Notes: a model not told the origin generated them from the letters alone. A DNA stretch of 38,380 bases from Actinomycetota bacterium (GCA_005884005.1 VAWI01000060.1:1-38380), one strand, 5' to 3'. Shown: positions 20,162-28,901, numbered from the stretch's first letter. A program made the numbers and translations.

Positions 20162-21334
20162 CTAATAGGAACCGGCAGGCAGGTTGAGCCGGCCTGAGCG
20201 ATCCGTCGCCGCGAGTGGCGCCGGCATGAAGTTGAGCTGGATCGTCCGAAGGAGCGAGCCGTCCGCCCGCCTGAAGACGAGTTGCCGGCGCTCCGGCTTC
20301 GGGTACGCGAACCACGCACCGGCCGGGTCGGAAACGACCGGCAGCTTGAAGTGTCGCGCGATGCTGCGCCGCGGACCGCGAAGCGGGGAGCGGAAGAGCG
20401 TCGGGACGAAGTGGGTGTCGACACCCTCCGTGAGCACGCCTCGGCTCCCGCTCCATTCGCGCAGATGGCCGAACACCACGCGGACGAGACCTCCCTTCAG
20501 CCGGAAGATTCCCGTCCGGTCGCCGAAGCTCACGGCGAGCAGCCGTCCATCGGAGCTGAAGTCGAGCGCCCGAGCGAAGCGGGCGTTCGAGCGGGGCGCG
20601 AGCAGCTTCGTCAGGCCCTGGCTGACGCGACCGTGTCGGGTGAAGAGGTCGTCGCCGCGGATGAATGCGAGCGTTCCTCCGTTCGGCGACCACGTGAACG
20701 AGCGGTCGTGGTTGCTCGGCACAGGGCCAGGTTCGTCTGCGACGGTCGAGACCCCACCGTCACGGTAGACGTGCAGCTGCCAAGCGTCCGGCGTCTTCTG
20801 GACGAAGTAGGCGAACTTCCGGCCGCTCGGCGACGGCAGCGGGCATTCCGAGGTGGCGAACGCGCCGGTCTCGATCGCCCGCGCCTGCTCGGGATGCGCC
20901 ACGTCGGCTAGCCAGAGCGTGCCCTCGATCCGGAAGTATTGGATGCCCGACGAAGCGTGGGTGAGGGTCGGCTCGCCGCTGACATACGCGATCAGAGAGC
21001 CGTCGGCCGAGAACGCGACGCAACCCACCCCGCTGCTGGACTGGGGGAGTTCGTCCCGGCTCTTGCCGCGGGCGAGGATCAAGCCCTGCGTCCCGTCCCG
21101 GTCGCCGGCCCGAAAACCGGCGACGGCTCCCGTGGGGGCGGCCGCCCGCGGAATGAGGTCCAGCCCGACGATCGGATGAAGGCCCCCACCTGGCGCGATC
21201 CGATAAAGGCCGACACCCGGTCCCGACGTCAGATTCGACGCCAGCACTCCGGGACCGCGCACCTGCAGCATTCCGCCTGCGCCCGCCGCCCCCGCCAGCA
21301 CGGCGACCGATGCAGCCAGGATCGCCAGTCTCAT
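20162..21334 (-). CDS. Secreted beta-propeller-like (TolB/WD40-type) protein
   Basis: 390 residues. The first 20 residues (MRLAILAASVAVLAGAAGAG) are a signal peptide. The body contains repeated blades with the TolB/WD40-like pattern of small strand clusters: VAFSADGSLIAYVSGEP, PLPSPSGRKFAYFV, FTWSPNGGTLAFIRGDD, LDFSSDGRLLAVSFGD and DPAGAWFAYPK. It is likely exported and may bind other proteins or carbohydrates; there are no catalytic motifs. Convergent with glyS and divergent from ppsR (69 bp). It interrupts the glyS-ppsR neighbourhood seen in other bacteria. Confidence 0.72.
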   Translation of the reverse strand: MRLAILAASVAVLAGAAGAGGMLQVRGPGVLASNLTSGPGVGLYRIAPGGGLHPIVGLDLIPRAAAPTGAVAGFRAGDRDGTQGLILARGKSRDELPQSSSGVGCVAFSADGSLIAYVSGEPTLTHASSGIQYFRIEGTLWLADVAHPEQARAIETGAFATSECPLPSPSGRKFAYFVQKTPDAWQLHVYRDGGVSTVADEPGPVPSNHDRSFTWSPNGGTLAFIRGDDLFTRHGRVSQGLTKLLAPRSNARFARALDFSSDGRLLAVSFGDRTGIFRLKGGLVRVVFGHLREWSGSRGVLTEGVDTHFVPTLFRSPLRGPRRSIARHFKLPVVSDPAGAWFAYPKPERRQLVFRRADGSLLRTIQLNFMPAPLAATDRSGRLNLPAGSY

Positions 21335-21390
21335 GCTTCAGGTGTAGCACCGACTTGCGAAAAGCGGTAGGAGAGCAGGGATTCCACGCT

Positions 21391-21396
21391 AGGCTC
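21391..21396 (+). promoter_or_regulatory. Probable -10 of ppsR
   Basis: TAGGCT followed about 8 nt later by the ppsR ATG, without a Shine-Dalgarno sequence. Identical in sequence to the hexamers before mutM and the bicupin gene. Position may be off by one base. Confidence 0.45.
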
Positions 21397-21403
21397 AGCG
21401 CCG

Positions 21404-22240
21404 ATGGCGAAGACACCCGTCGAGCTCCACGTCGTCTCCGACTCGACGGGCGAGACTGCGACACGGCTCGTGCACGCGCTCGAAGCCCAGTTTCCGGACC
21501 AGGAGTTCGAGGAGATCCGCCACCCGCGGGTCGAGACCGTCGACCACCTGAGACTCGCTGTCGAGCGGGCGAAGGGGCGTCCCGCAGTTGTGGTCTACAC
21601 GCTCGTCGGGCCGGAGCTCCGCGAGCAGATGCGCGTCCTCTGCCGCCGCGCGCGGCTCCACTACTGCGACCTGCTCGGCCATCCGATCGATGCGGTCGCT
21701 CGGGTCTCGGGGCAGGCGGCGCAGATGACGCCGGGGGCCAGGCCGCCGCTCGACTCGGGATATTTCAAGCGGATGGCCGCGATCGAGTTCGCGGTCAAGT
21801 ACGACGACGGCATGGGAAGCGGCCTCCACGAGGCCGACATCGTCCTCGTCGGCGTCTCGCGGACGTCGAAGACGCCGCTCTCGATGTACCTCGGGTATCT
21901 CGGCTACAAGACGGCGAACGTCCCGATCGTGAAGGGAATCGAGCCGTCGCCCGCGCTCTACGAGATCGACCCGCTCAAGGTCGTCGGCCTCACGATCGAA
22001 GCCGGCCGGCTCGCCGAGATCCGGCAGCAGCGGGTGCGGCGTCTCGGCGGAAACAATCGGCAGTACGCAAAACTCGTCGAGATCTACGACGAGCTCGAGG
22101 CCGCAGAGGCGATCCACCGCCGGCTCGGCTGCCCGGTGATCGAGATCTCGGACCTTTCGATCGAGGAGACCGCCGCGCGCGTGATTCGGCTGGTCGAGCA
22201 GCGGCGCGCCGAGGCCGGCCCCGCCGTCACGACCGCATGA
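21404..22240 (+). CDS. ppsR: Pyruvate, phosphate dikinase regulatory protein (DUF299 family)
   Basis: 278 residues. The family is a bifunctional ADP-dependent kinase and Pi-dependent pyrophosphorylase that switches pyruvate phosphate dikinase (or PEP synthase) off and on by modifying an active-site Thr. Visible: N-terminal ELHVVSDSTGETA, the P-loop GVSRTSKTPLSMYLG and the C-terminal VIEISDLSIEETA. Its probable target, ppdK, lies 1.16 kb downstream. The 3' end overlaps the next small gene by ATGA. The glyQ-glyS-ppsR order matches Firmicutes. Confidence 0.93.
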   Translation: MAKTPVELHVVSDSTGETATRLVHALEAQFPDQEFEEIRHPRVETVDHLRLAVERAKGRPAVVVYTLVGPELREQMRVLCRRARLHYCDLLGHPIDAVARVSGQAAQMTPGARPPLDSGYFKRMAAIEFAVKYDDGMGSGLHEADIVLVGVSRTSKTPLSMYLGYLGYKTANVPIVKGIEPSPALYEIDPLKVVGLTIEAGRLAEIRQQRVRRLGGNNRQYAKLVEIYDELEAAEAIHRRLGCPVIEISDLSIEETAARVIRLVEQRRAEAGPAVTTA

Positions 22241-22473
22241 AGCCGAAACCCCCTGTGCCGCTCTGGCGCTGGCTGACCTGGTCGGGCATCCTCGTCGCAG
22301 CACTGTTCGTCTTCTACGTGCTCTTCACGCCGTTCTGGATGGCCACGCGTGCGCTCGCGTGGGCGGCCGACTTTCGAGCCCGGCGGCGGCCCGGATACCG
22401 CTCACCCGTGAGCGGCGACGTAACATCGGAGGGAGCAGTCAACACTGCTCCCTCCGAGGCATTTGATCGTTAG
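22237..22473 (+). CDS. Small membrane protein behind ppsR (78 residues)
   Basis: 78 residues with one transmembrane helix (about residues 13-36, LTWSGILVAALFVFYVLFTPFWMA) and a basic segment after it (DFRARRRPG), so the N-terminus is probably outside or the protein is a signal-anchored peptide. The ATG overlaps the ppsR stop (ATGA), which argues for translation. The last 16 codons contain an 11-bp perfect hairpin, unusual inside coding sequence, so the true stop could be affected or the tail could simply double as a terminator. No family recognised. Confidence 0.6.
   Translation: MKPKPPVPLWRWLTWSGILVAALFVFYVLFTPFWMATRALAWAADFRARRRPGYRSPVSGDVTSEGAVNTAPSEAFDR
22428..22455. terminator. Perfect 11-bp hairpin between convergent genes
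   Basis: GGAGGGAGCAG (22428-22438) and CTGCTCCCTCC (22445-22455) around TCAACA. It lies 14 bp beyond the stop of the reverse-strand secreted protein and within the last codons of the forward small ORF. A bidirectional terminator is likely, though neither side has a proper T-run. Confidence 0.6.
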
Positions 22474-23225
22474 GTCGTTACGGCCGTTGTCGGCGGTGGG
22501 GACAGCGAGCACAAGAGGCTGCCCAGCGGACCTTCGTTCGGAGCGGCCGTGATCTGAAGATGAACCTGATTCAAGTCCACAATCAGTCCGAGCAGGTCGA
22601 GGTGCAGCGGCCCGAGAACCAGATCGAGAATCGGGCACGGCCCTGGCGTCATGGCCTGAGCGTGGCTTGCCGGCACCGCGAAGCCGATTCCTTTCGTCGA
22701 GAGCCCGCTTGAATGCGCGGCTTTCGTCAGCTTCTGGGCATTCGACATGGTCGCGAGCTTGATCTTGCCGCTCGAGAGCGAGCAGAACAATCGTCCGAGG
22801 ATGCCTCCTTCCGAGTCGGCCGTGATCGTCAACACGACCTTGCTCAGGTCAACGTGGAGCCCAAGCAGAGCCAGCGACAACTGGTCGAGCTGCAAGGTGA
22901 GAACCGGGCAGATCGTCTGCCGCGCCTGCGTGCCGAACAATCGCCCGGCGAGCGAGACGCGTGCAGAGAACGGCTTCTTCACGACCGTCGGCGCCCCAGA
23001 CAGCGGCGTGTAGGTCGCGACTGCGTTGCCCTTGGCGATCAACCGATGTCCGCGCTTGACGAACTTGTTGATCTTGAACTTGACGCTGACGCTGCCCATT
23101 GTCGGGCCGGCGCTCTGCTTGGCGCTGCTGTTCCCAAGGACGCTTCCCGGCGTCGCGATCGCAGTCGCAGCACCTGCCGCGAGCAGGGCTGTGGTCAGGA
23201 CCGTCAGTAACACCAGTCGCTTCAT
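22470..23225 (-). CDS. Secreted protein with an internal 46-residue duplication
   Basis: 251 residues with a signal peptide (MKRLVLLTVLTTALLAAGAATAIA). Residues 106-151 and 197-242 are two copies of one motif, identical at 27 of 46 positions: Cys-Pro-[VI]-Leu, a Leu-rich amphipathic stretch, LLGLxVDLxxVxLxIT, then LGxLxCSLS. Each copy holds one Cys at position 1 and one at 43, which suggests a disulphide in each. I have the impression that similar CPIL...LLGL...C segments occur in other actinobacterial exported proteins, but I know no function. The ATG at 23225 is preceded by GGGGGG at 23231-23236; a longer frame to 23288 would hide the signal peptide. Confidence 0.75.
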   Translation of the reverse strand: MKRLVLLTVLTTALLAAGAATAIATPGSVLGNSSAKQSAGPTMGSVSVKFKINKFVKRGHRLIAKGNAVATYTPLSGAPTVVKKPFSARVSLAGRLFGTQARQTICPVLTLQLDQLSLALLGLHVDLSKVVLTITADSEGGILGRLFCSLSSGKIKLATMSNAQKLTKAAHSSGLSTKGIGFAVPASHAQAMTPGPCPILDLVLGPLHLDLLGLIVDLNQVHLQITAAPNEGPLGSLLCSLSPPPTTAVTT

Positions 23226-23400
23226 TTTTCCCCCCTTTGGTTGAGCGGTGATGTTTGCGCCTTTTCCACTTGCAAGACGGAGAAACACGTTTTATGAGGA
23301 GTACGAAGCTGATTTACACGGATTAGCGAGCAGCGCTCAGCCGGCCGTGCAGGACTGCTGAAGGCGAAATCCCGCTGCTCATGCGAAAATCCTCCGTACG

Positions 23401-26001
23401 GTGAGCGGGCGCTACGTCTTCGACTTCGACGAACCGGCCGAAGGAGGAAAGGGACTCCTCGGCGGCAAGGGGGCCGGTTTGGCCGAAATGACCGCGCTCG
23501 GGATCCCGGTTCCCGCGGGTTTCACGATCACGACCGACGCCAGCCGGGATTACCTGGAGGCAAAAGAACTCCCGGAAGGCCTCGAGGCCGAGATCGACGA
23601 GCACCTCACCGCGCTCGAGGAGAGGACCGGCAAGGGTTTCGGCGACCCCGACGACCCCCTACTCGTCTCCGTGCGCTCCGGTGCGGCCGTCTCGATGCCG
23701 GGGATGATGGACACGATCCTCAACCTTGGCCTCAACGACGACTCCGTCGAGGGCCTGGCCGAGACGACCGGGAACGAGCGGTTCGCACAGGATTCGTACC
23801 GTCGGCTGATCCAGATGTACGGCGAGGTCGTCGACGGCATCGACGCGGACAACTTCGAACGGGCTCTAGCGGAGCTGAAGAAGCAGCGCGGAGCGCAGCA
23901 GGACGTCGACCTCTCCGCCGGCGATCTCGAGCAATTGGTCAGCAATTTCAAGGAGCTCTACGAGCAGGAGACGGGGAGCTCGTTCCCTCAGGACGCGCGC
24001 GAGCAGCTCAGTCGCGCCGTTCGCGCCGTCTTCGACTCCTGGGACAATCCCCGCGCGCAGGTCTATCGCCGCGCGCATCACATCCCCGACGATCTCGGCA
24101 CGGCCGTGAACGTCGTCCAGATGGTCTTCGGCAACAAAGGCGGCCGGTCGGGGACCGGCGTCGCGTTCACGCGAGACCCGTCCACCGGCGAAGCGGGTCT
24201 GTACGGCGAGTTCCTCGCGAACGCCCAGGGCGAGGACGTCGTCGCCGGGATCCGCACGCCTCAGCCACTCCAGGAGATGAAGGAACGCTTGCCGGAGGCG
24301 TTCGAGCAGCTGCTCGACACGATGCGCAGGCTCGAAGAGCACTACCGCGACATGCAGGACATCGAGTTCACGGTCGAGGACGATCGGCTCTACCTGCTCC
24401 AGACCCGCTCGGCGAAGCGCACTGCCGCCGCGGCGTTGAAGGCGGCTGTCGAGATGGTGGACGAGGGCCTGATCTCCAGGGAGGACGCGGTCGCACGTAT
24501 CGACCCCGCGCAGCTCGACCAGCTTCTGCACCCGATGCTCGATCCGAACGCCGACTACGAGATTGCGGCAAAGGGCCTGAACGCGTCTCCCGGCGCCGCT
24601 TCTGGAAAGATCGTGCTCGACGCGGACACGGCTGCGCAGCAGGGCGAGACCGAGCCGGTCATCCTCGTCGGCTGGGAGACGTCGCCGGACGACATCCACG
24701 GCATGATTGCCGCGCAGGGAATCCTGACGGCGCACGGCGGCATGACCTCGCACGCGGCGGTCGTCGCCCGAGGGATGGGGAAGCCGTGCGTCGCGGGCTG
24801 CGAAGAGCTGAGCATCGACGCCGACACGCACAGTGTCAGGATCGGCAGGCACGAGCTCGCTGAGGGCGATGTGATCACGATCGACGGGGGCAGCGGAATC
24901 GTGATCGCGGGGCCGGTCGAGCTCGTGGCGCCCCAGATCAACGAGGACTTCGAGACGATCCTCGGCTGGGCGGACAACAATCGCAGGCTGCAAGTACGCG
25001 CGAACGCGGACACGCCCGAGGACGCGGCGAAGGCGCGCGAATTCGGAGCTCAGGGCATCGGCCTCTGCCGGACCGAGCACATGTTCATGGCAGACGAGCG
25101 GCTGCCGATCGTGCGCGAGATGATCATGGCTTCCGGTGAAGACGAGCGGCGGGACGCGCTGGAAAAGCTCCTGCCGATGCAGCAGTCCGATTTCGAAGGA
25201 ATCTTCGAGGCGATGGCCGGTCTGCCCGTGACGATCCGTCTCCTCGACCCGCCGTTGCACGAGTTCCTGCCCCCGCTCGAGGAGGCCACCGATCAGCGCA
25301 TGCGTGAGCGGATCAAGTCTCTCCAGGAGTCGAACCCGATGCTCGGCACGCGCGGATGCCGGCTGGGACTGCTCTGGCCCGAGATCTACGAGATGCAGGT
25401 GCGCGCGATCATCCGGGCAGCCGTCGCGGTCGAGGAGCGGACCGGCGAGGCGCCGCTCGTCGAGATCATGCATCCGCTCGTCGGCTTCGCGGAGGAGCTG
25501 CACCGGCTTCGAGCGATCACGATCGCGACGGCCAACGAGGAGAGCGAGGAGGTCGAGTACCTCGTCGGCACGATGATCGAGCTCCCGCGGGCCTGCATCC
25601 GTGCCGACGAGATCGCCGAGCACGCCGACTTCTTCTCGTTCGGCACGAACGACCTCACTCAGACGACTCTCGGGTTCTCCCGCGACGACGCGGAGGGCAA
25701 GTTCCTGACCCGCTATCTCGAGGACGGCGTCCTCGAGCGGAACCCGTTCGAGACGCTCGACCAGAGCGGGGTGGGGGACCTGATGCGAGTCGCGGTCGAG
25801 CGAGGCCGTTCGACGAGGGAAGACATCAAGATGGGCATCTGCGGCGAGCATGGCGGGGAGCCCGCGAGCGTTGCGTTCTGCCACGGTCTTGGCCTGGACT
25901 ACGTCAGCTGCTCGCCGTACCGAGTGCCGCTGGCGCGGCTCGCCGCGGCACAGGCAGCTCTGGCCGAGCGGGGCGCCGCCTACGTGGCCGCGGGCGGGTA
26001 A
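23401..26001 (+). CDS. ppdK: Pyruvate, phosphate dikinase
   Basis: 866 residues, normal for bacterial PPDK. It interconverts pyruvate + ATP + Pi and PEP + AMP + PPi. The order is N-terminal ATP-grasp (GGKGAGLAEMTALGIPVPAGFTI, SVRSGAAVSMPGMMDTILNLG), central phosphohistidine domain with GGMTSHAAVVARGMGKPCV, where the His is phosphorylated and the preceding Thr/Ser region is the PpsR target, and the C-terminal PEP/pyruvate barrel (GIGLCRTEHMF, LGTRGCRLG, SFGTNDLTQTTLGFSRDDAEGKFL, GICGEHGGEP). GTG at 23401 is the only upstream start; no Shine-Dalgarno sequence. Six bp separate its stop from the convergent GH26-like gene. Confidence 0.96.
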   Translation: MSGRYVFDFDEPAEGGKGLLGGKGAGLAEMTALGIPVPAGFTITTDASRDYLEAKELPEGLEAEIDEHLTALEERTGKGFGDPDDPLLVSVRSGAAVSMPGMMDTILNLGLNDDSVEGLAETTGNERFAQDSYRRLIQMYGEVVDGIDADNFERALAELKKQRGAQQDVDLSAGDLEQLVSNFKELYEQETGSSFPQDAREQLSRAVRAVFDSWDNPRAQVYRRAHHIPDDLGTAVNVVQMVFGNKGGRSGTGVAFTRDPSTGEAGLYGEFLANAQGEDVVAGIRTPQPLQEMKERLPEAFEQLLDTMRRLEEHYRDMQDIEFTVEDDRLYLLQTRSAKRTAAAALKAAVEMVDEGLISREDAVARIDPAQLDQLLHPMLDPNADYEIAAKGLNASPGAASGKIVLDADTAAQQGETEPVILVGWETSPDDIHGMIAAQGILTAHGGMTSHAAVVARGMGKPCVAGCEELSIDADTHSVRIGRHELAEGDVITIDGGSGIVIAGPVELVAPQINEDFETILGWADNNRRLQVRANADTPEDAAKAREFGAQGIGLCRTEHMFMADERLPIVREMIMASGEDERRDALEKLLPMQQSDFEGIFEAMAGLPVTIRLLDPPLHEFLPPLEEATDQRMRERIKSLQESNPMLGTRGCRLGLLWPEIYEMQVRAIIRAAVAVEERTGEAPLVEIMHPLVGFAEELHRLRAITIATANEESEEVEYLVGTMIELPRACIRADEIAEHADFFSFGTNDLTQTTLGFSRDDAEGKFLTRYLEDGVLERNPFETLDQSGVGDLMRVAVERGRSTREDIKMGICGEHGGEPASVAFCHGLGLDYVSCSPYRVPLARLAAAQAALAERGAAYVAAGG

Positions 26002-26007
26002 GCCGGC

Positions 26008-26961
26008 CTAACGTCCGAGCGGCGTGATCAGGGCGCGATAGGCGGCGCGACTTCGCGGCTTCGTCGCGATGTCGAATGTGCCGCCGGAGGCCTTGCCGTT
26101 GAACCACGAAAGCAGCTCGACTCGGCGGTGCGAGCGTACGAATTTCGCCATCGCACGGATGAACTGTGGGTCGTCGATCCCCCAGAGGCCCCATTCGGGG
26201 AAGGCATACGGCTTCGAAGGATGCGCGCGGTAGAGCTTCTCGTTCGCGTCCCATTGCGGACGGAAGCCGATGTCGTAGATGTCGTTTCCGACCACGTCGA
26301 CGTAGCGGTCGCCCGGGTAGTACGCCTGCGGCCGGTTGCCGGGGACGTTCGGGCTACCTTCGGCCTGCGGGTTCCAGATCACGCGCAGCGTCGGATACAC
26401 GTTCAGTGCGAGATCGGTCCGTACCGGGGGCAAGCCCAGCCGGCCCAGCTGCATGTTCACGAATGCCGCGGGCCCTCCGTGTGCGAGCAGATAGACACGC
26501 GCGAACGCCTTGCGGAACCACGCGGTGGAGTGGGAGGCGCCCTTCGCGTGGCCGCTCGCCGTGTACGCACAGTAGGTGTTCCAGTGGCCGTTCATCTCCC
26601 CGAACGGACGCAGGTAGACCGGCCGGGCCCACAGGGAGATCGCCCAGTTCAGGGCGTAGAGGTACGCATCTCCCTGGCCGAGCGCGATCGAGCGGGGGGT
26701 GATCACCTCGCGCTTGCTCGGATACGACGACGTGCCGATCCCGACCATCGGCATCGGGCCGTACTGAGGGATCAGCGCCGCGAGCGGCTTTCCCCAGCGG
26801 TACCCCTGGTTCCAACCGATGATGATGTGACCGACGGTCGAGCGCTGGCCGGTCAGCGCCTGAAACCGGGACTTCTGGCCGAGGACGCCGAGATACGGCC
26901 TTGCCGAAGCTGGGGGGGCGAGGACCGCCATCGCGAGAGCGAGAACGAGGGCTCGGCGCAT
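26008..26961 (-). CDS. Secreted GH26-like glycoside hydrolase (beta-mannanase type)
   Basis: 317 residues with a signal peptide (MRRALVLALAMAVLAPPASA). The barrel has the two motifs expected of GH26 and related clan-A enzymes: RPFGEMNGHW with Glu122 as candidate acid/base, and AFPEWGLWG with Glu256 as candidate nucleophile; IIIGWNQ and VDVVGNDIYD also fit. The likely substrate is an extracellular mannan or related beta-glycan, inferred only from the family. It could equally be a non-enzymatic relative. Convergent with ppdK and upstream of two other accessory genes. Confidence 0.72.
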   Translation of the reverse strand: MRRALVLALAMAVLAPPASARPYLGVLGQKSRFQALTGQRSTVGHIIIGWNQGYRWGKPLAALIPQYGPMPMVGIGTSSYPSKREVITPRSIALGQGDAYLYALNWAISLWARPVYLRPFGEMNGHWNTYCAYTASGHAKGASHSTAWFRKAFARVYLLAHGGPAAFVNMQLGRLGLPPVRTDLALNVYPTLRVIWNPQAEGSPNVPGNRPQAYYPGDRYVDVVGNDIYDIGFRPQWDANEKLYRAHPSKPYAFPEWGLWGIDDPQFIRAMAKFVRSHRRVELLSWFNGKASGGTFDIATKPRSRAAYRALITPLGR

Positions 26962-27011
26962 CGCTCAAGTGTGACCGGGTTTCCGCAGGCATTCAATCGC
27001 GCCTCGAACTC

Positions 27012-27040
27012 TTGATGCCGTCTGACCCGCGACGTACCTT
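27012..27040 (+). promoter_or_regulatory. Promoter of the 72-residue ORF
   Basis: TTGATG (27012-27017), a 17-bp spacer and TACCTT (27035-27040), ending 6 nt before the ATG at 27047. It has both boxes at normal spacing and predicts a leaderless transcript. Confidence 0.5.
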
Positions 27041-27046
27041 GGGCTC

Positions 27047-27265
27047 ATGTGTGACGGTGATCGCTACGACGACCGTGTGACAGAGATTGTCGACGCGGCA
27101 CTCGCACGCGGCTACACGCTGGCATTCAGGCAGCGGGCGGGCGGCTGGGAAGCGGCTTGGAGGCCGACGACAGCTGAGGCAGCGCTGACGGCGCCTCCTG
27201 CATTCGCGCCCACCCGGACCGCGGCCGCCGAGCAGGCGTTTGCCGCGATCCAAGCAGCCGCTTAA
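27047..27265 (+). CDS. Small hypothetical protein (72 residues)
   Basis: 72 residues: MCDGDRYDDRVTEIVDAALARGYTLAFRQRAGGWEAAWRPTTAEAALT and an Ala-rich amphipathic tail. The first 40 residues suggest a helix followed by two strands, as in small single-domain proteins; no family recognised. The main support for the gene is the well-spaced promoter directly upstream and composition like that of its neighbours. The 158 bp between it and the calcium-binding protein contain nothing I can identify. Confidence 0.5.
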   Translation: MCDGDRYDDRVTEIVDAALARGYTLAFRQRAGGWEAAWRPTTAEAALTAPPAFAPTRTAAAEQAFAAIQAAA

Positions 27266-27423
27266 AGAACCGAGTTTCGAGGTCCAATCTCGCGAGTACG
27301 CGGCGCCACCAGCGTGATTTCCCCACGCCGAGGGATCGCCGCGAGCGCTGCAAACGCCGATTACGGCATCGAAAGACCAGCTCGGCGGCGCGGCCACGCC
27401 AGAAGTACCAGGAGGTTTCGAAC

Positions 27424-27885
27424 GTGGGCCCGCGCGACGCGAATCGACTTAGGACACTGGCGGCGATGTTCGCCTCGCTCGCGCTCTTCGCCGCGACGAA
27501 GGTGCACGCTGCAGCGTTTCGCACGGGCTGCACGATCACCGGGACGAGCGGGCCGGACATCCTCCTCGGTACGCCAGGCCGGGACGTGATCTGCGGCCTC
27601 GGCGGCAACGACAAGATCGACGGGGAAGGGGGCAACGACCTCGTGATCGGAGGCTCCGGGGCGGACCAGCTGAGCGGCGGCGAGGCCAACGACGTCCTGT
27701 ACGGCGGGCCGGGGAACGACAAGCTCCAAGGAGACGGCGGCAGAGACGCCGTCTACGGGGGCGCCGGGCGCGACACGATCTGGGCCTGGGACGGATACGC
27801 CGACCGCATCAATGGCGGGACCGGGACGGATCGCGCCTGGAAGGACATGCTCGACCACGTCACCCAGGTCGAGCGGTTCGGCTAA
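27424..27885 (+). CDS. Secreted hemolysin-type calcium-binding repeat protein
   Basis: 153 residues. A signal peptide (through about residue 30, LAAMFASLALFAATKVHAA) is followed by RTX nonapeptide repeats GGxGxDxUx: GLGGNDKIDG, GEGGNDLVIG, GSGADQLSG, GPGNDKLQG, GAGRDTIW and GGTGTDRAW, which form a calcium-filled parallel beta roll. Short for the family, with no extra catalytic domain. The GTG at 27424 has AGGAGG 8 nt upstream (27410-27415). A degenerate copy of the dispersed repeat begins at the first base after the stop. A structural or adhesive extracellular role is likely. Confidence 0.82.
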   Translation: MGPRDANRLRTLAAMFASLALFAATKVHAAAFRTGCTITGTSGPDILLGTPGRDVICGLGGNDKIDGEGGNDLVIGGSGADQLSGGEANDVLYGGPGNDKLQGDGGRDAVYGGAGRDTIWAWDGYADRINGGTGTDRAWKDMLDHVTQVERFG

Positions 27886-27950
27886 AGGCGCTCGCTTCGA
27901 CGCCCCGGAGGCGTCCGGGCTTTGCTCGGACCCCGTCTAATCCCGAGAGG
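27886..27950 (+). repeat. Degenerate copy F of the two-hairpin repeat
   Basis: Starts directly after the preceding stop codon. It keeps the order GGCGCTCGCTTCGACGCC, then GTCCGGGCTTTGCTCGGAC (second hairpin), then CCGTCTAATCCCGAGAGG, matching the better copies at 31551 and 7076 with many changes. It lies between two convergent genes and may terminate either. Confidence 0.7.
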
Positions 27951-27985
27951 GGAGGTCGCGACCCCAAACTCTCGGTCGCATTCGG

Positions 27986-28879
27986 CTAAGCAGAACCCTT
28001 TGCTCGCCAGTACGCGATCACGACGCTGAGGACGGCGACCGCAACCACACCGGCGACTCCGCTTGCCCCGATCCGTCCGTAAGCGCCATGGCCTCGGCCG
28101 AAACGCGACAGGACGAGCATGCACGCCGCGCCGCCGATCAGTCCCCCGATGTGGCCGCCGATCGAGACGTTCGCGAGCACGAAGCCCAGGGCGAGGTTGA
28201 TGATGATCAATCCCATCGCGCTCCCGCCGAGCACATAAGAGCCCTGCCGTTCGAGAACCAGCGCGGCCCCGAGAATTCCGAAGATCGCCCCCGAAGCGCC
28301 GACCGTGACCGCGTGGGGAGAGAGAACGAGCGCGCCGGCCGACCCCGCGAGGCCGGAGACCAGATAAACGAGCAGGAACCGGCCTCGGCCCAGGTATTGC
28401 TCCACCGGTGTGCCGATCCAGTAGAGGAAGAACATGTTGAAGCCGAGATGGATCGGTCCGTAGTGCAGGAACGCAGCCGTGATCAGGCGCCACCACTCGC
28501 CGTGGGCGACGCCGTGGGCGATGTAGCCGTCCGGGAAAAGCGTCGGACCCCCGACGAGCGCGCCTTTCTCGAAGATCGAGCCCGAATTGGCGTTGATTCC
28601 CGCTCCCTGCGCAAGCTCGGCGAGGTAAACGAGGACGTTGATCCCGATCAGGATGCGCGTGACGAGCCCCGTGGTCTGTAACCCGGTCCGGCCGATCCTG
28701 GTCCGGCCGACCCCGCGCGTCATCCGCGCCACGCCCTGTGGCTTGCCGGAATGCTCGGGACAGCGCTGGCCGACCGGCGCCGGCGTCATGCACTCCGTGC
28801 AGATCGGGCGACCGCATTCCGAGCACGAGATGTAGGTCTCTCTGTCGGGATGTCGGTAGCACCTCATCGCAGCAGCCAT
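27986..28879 (-). CDS. Rhomboid-family intramembrane serine protease with N-terminal zinc-binding domain
   Basis: 297 residues. Residues 5-45 hold a B-box-like zinc motif (CYRHPDRETYISCSECGRPIC, TEC, RCPEHSG) with Cys/His at 7, 10, 19, 22, 27, 30, 40 and 43. The rhomboid core follows: WWRLITAAFLHYGPIHLGFNMF (His144, Asn148), the catalytic Ser196 in GASGAIFG and His243 in GGHIGGLIGG, with about seven hydrophobic helices. This N-terminal arrangement is common in actinobacterial rhomboids. The reverse-strand ATG at 28879 is preferred over 28867 because TACGCT lies 8 nt upstream. Divergent from comB with 22 bp between start codons. Confidence 0.93.
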   Translation of the reverse strand: MAAAMRCYRHPDRETYISCSECGRPICTECMTPAPVGQRCPEHSGKPQGVARMTRGVGRTRIGRTGLQTTGLVTRILIGINVLVYLAELAQGAGINANSGSIFEKGALVGGPTLFPDGYIAHGVAHGEWWRLITAAFLHYGPIHLGFNMFFLYWIGTPVEQYLGRGRFLLVYLVSGLAGSAGALVLSPHAVTVGASGAIFGILGAALVLERQGSYVLGGSAMGLIIINLALGFVLANVSIGGHIGGLIGGAACMLVLSRFGRGHGAYGRIGASGVAGVVAVAVLSVVIAYWRAKGSA

Positions 28880-28886
28880 GGCCCGT

Positions 28887-28893
28887 TAGCGTA
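28887..28893. promoter_or_regulatory. Shared bidirectional -10 element TAGCGTA
   Basis: Forward TAGCGT (28887-28892) ends 9 nt before the comB ATG; reverse TACGCT (28893-28888) ends 8 nt before the rhomboid ATG. Assuming initiation 7 nt beyond each hexamer, start sites are 18 bp apart and both leaders are 2-3 nt long. An alternative forward -10 is TAGATG at 28892. Confidence 0.55.
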
Positions 28894-28901
28894 GATGCGC
28901 C

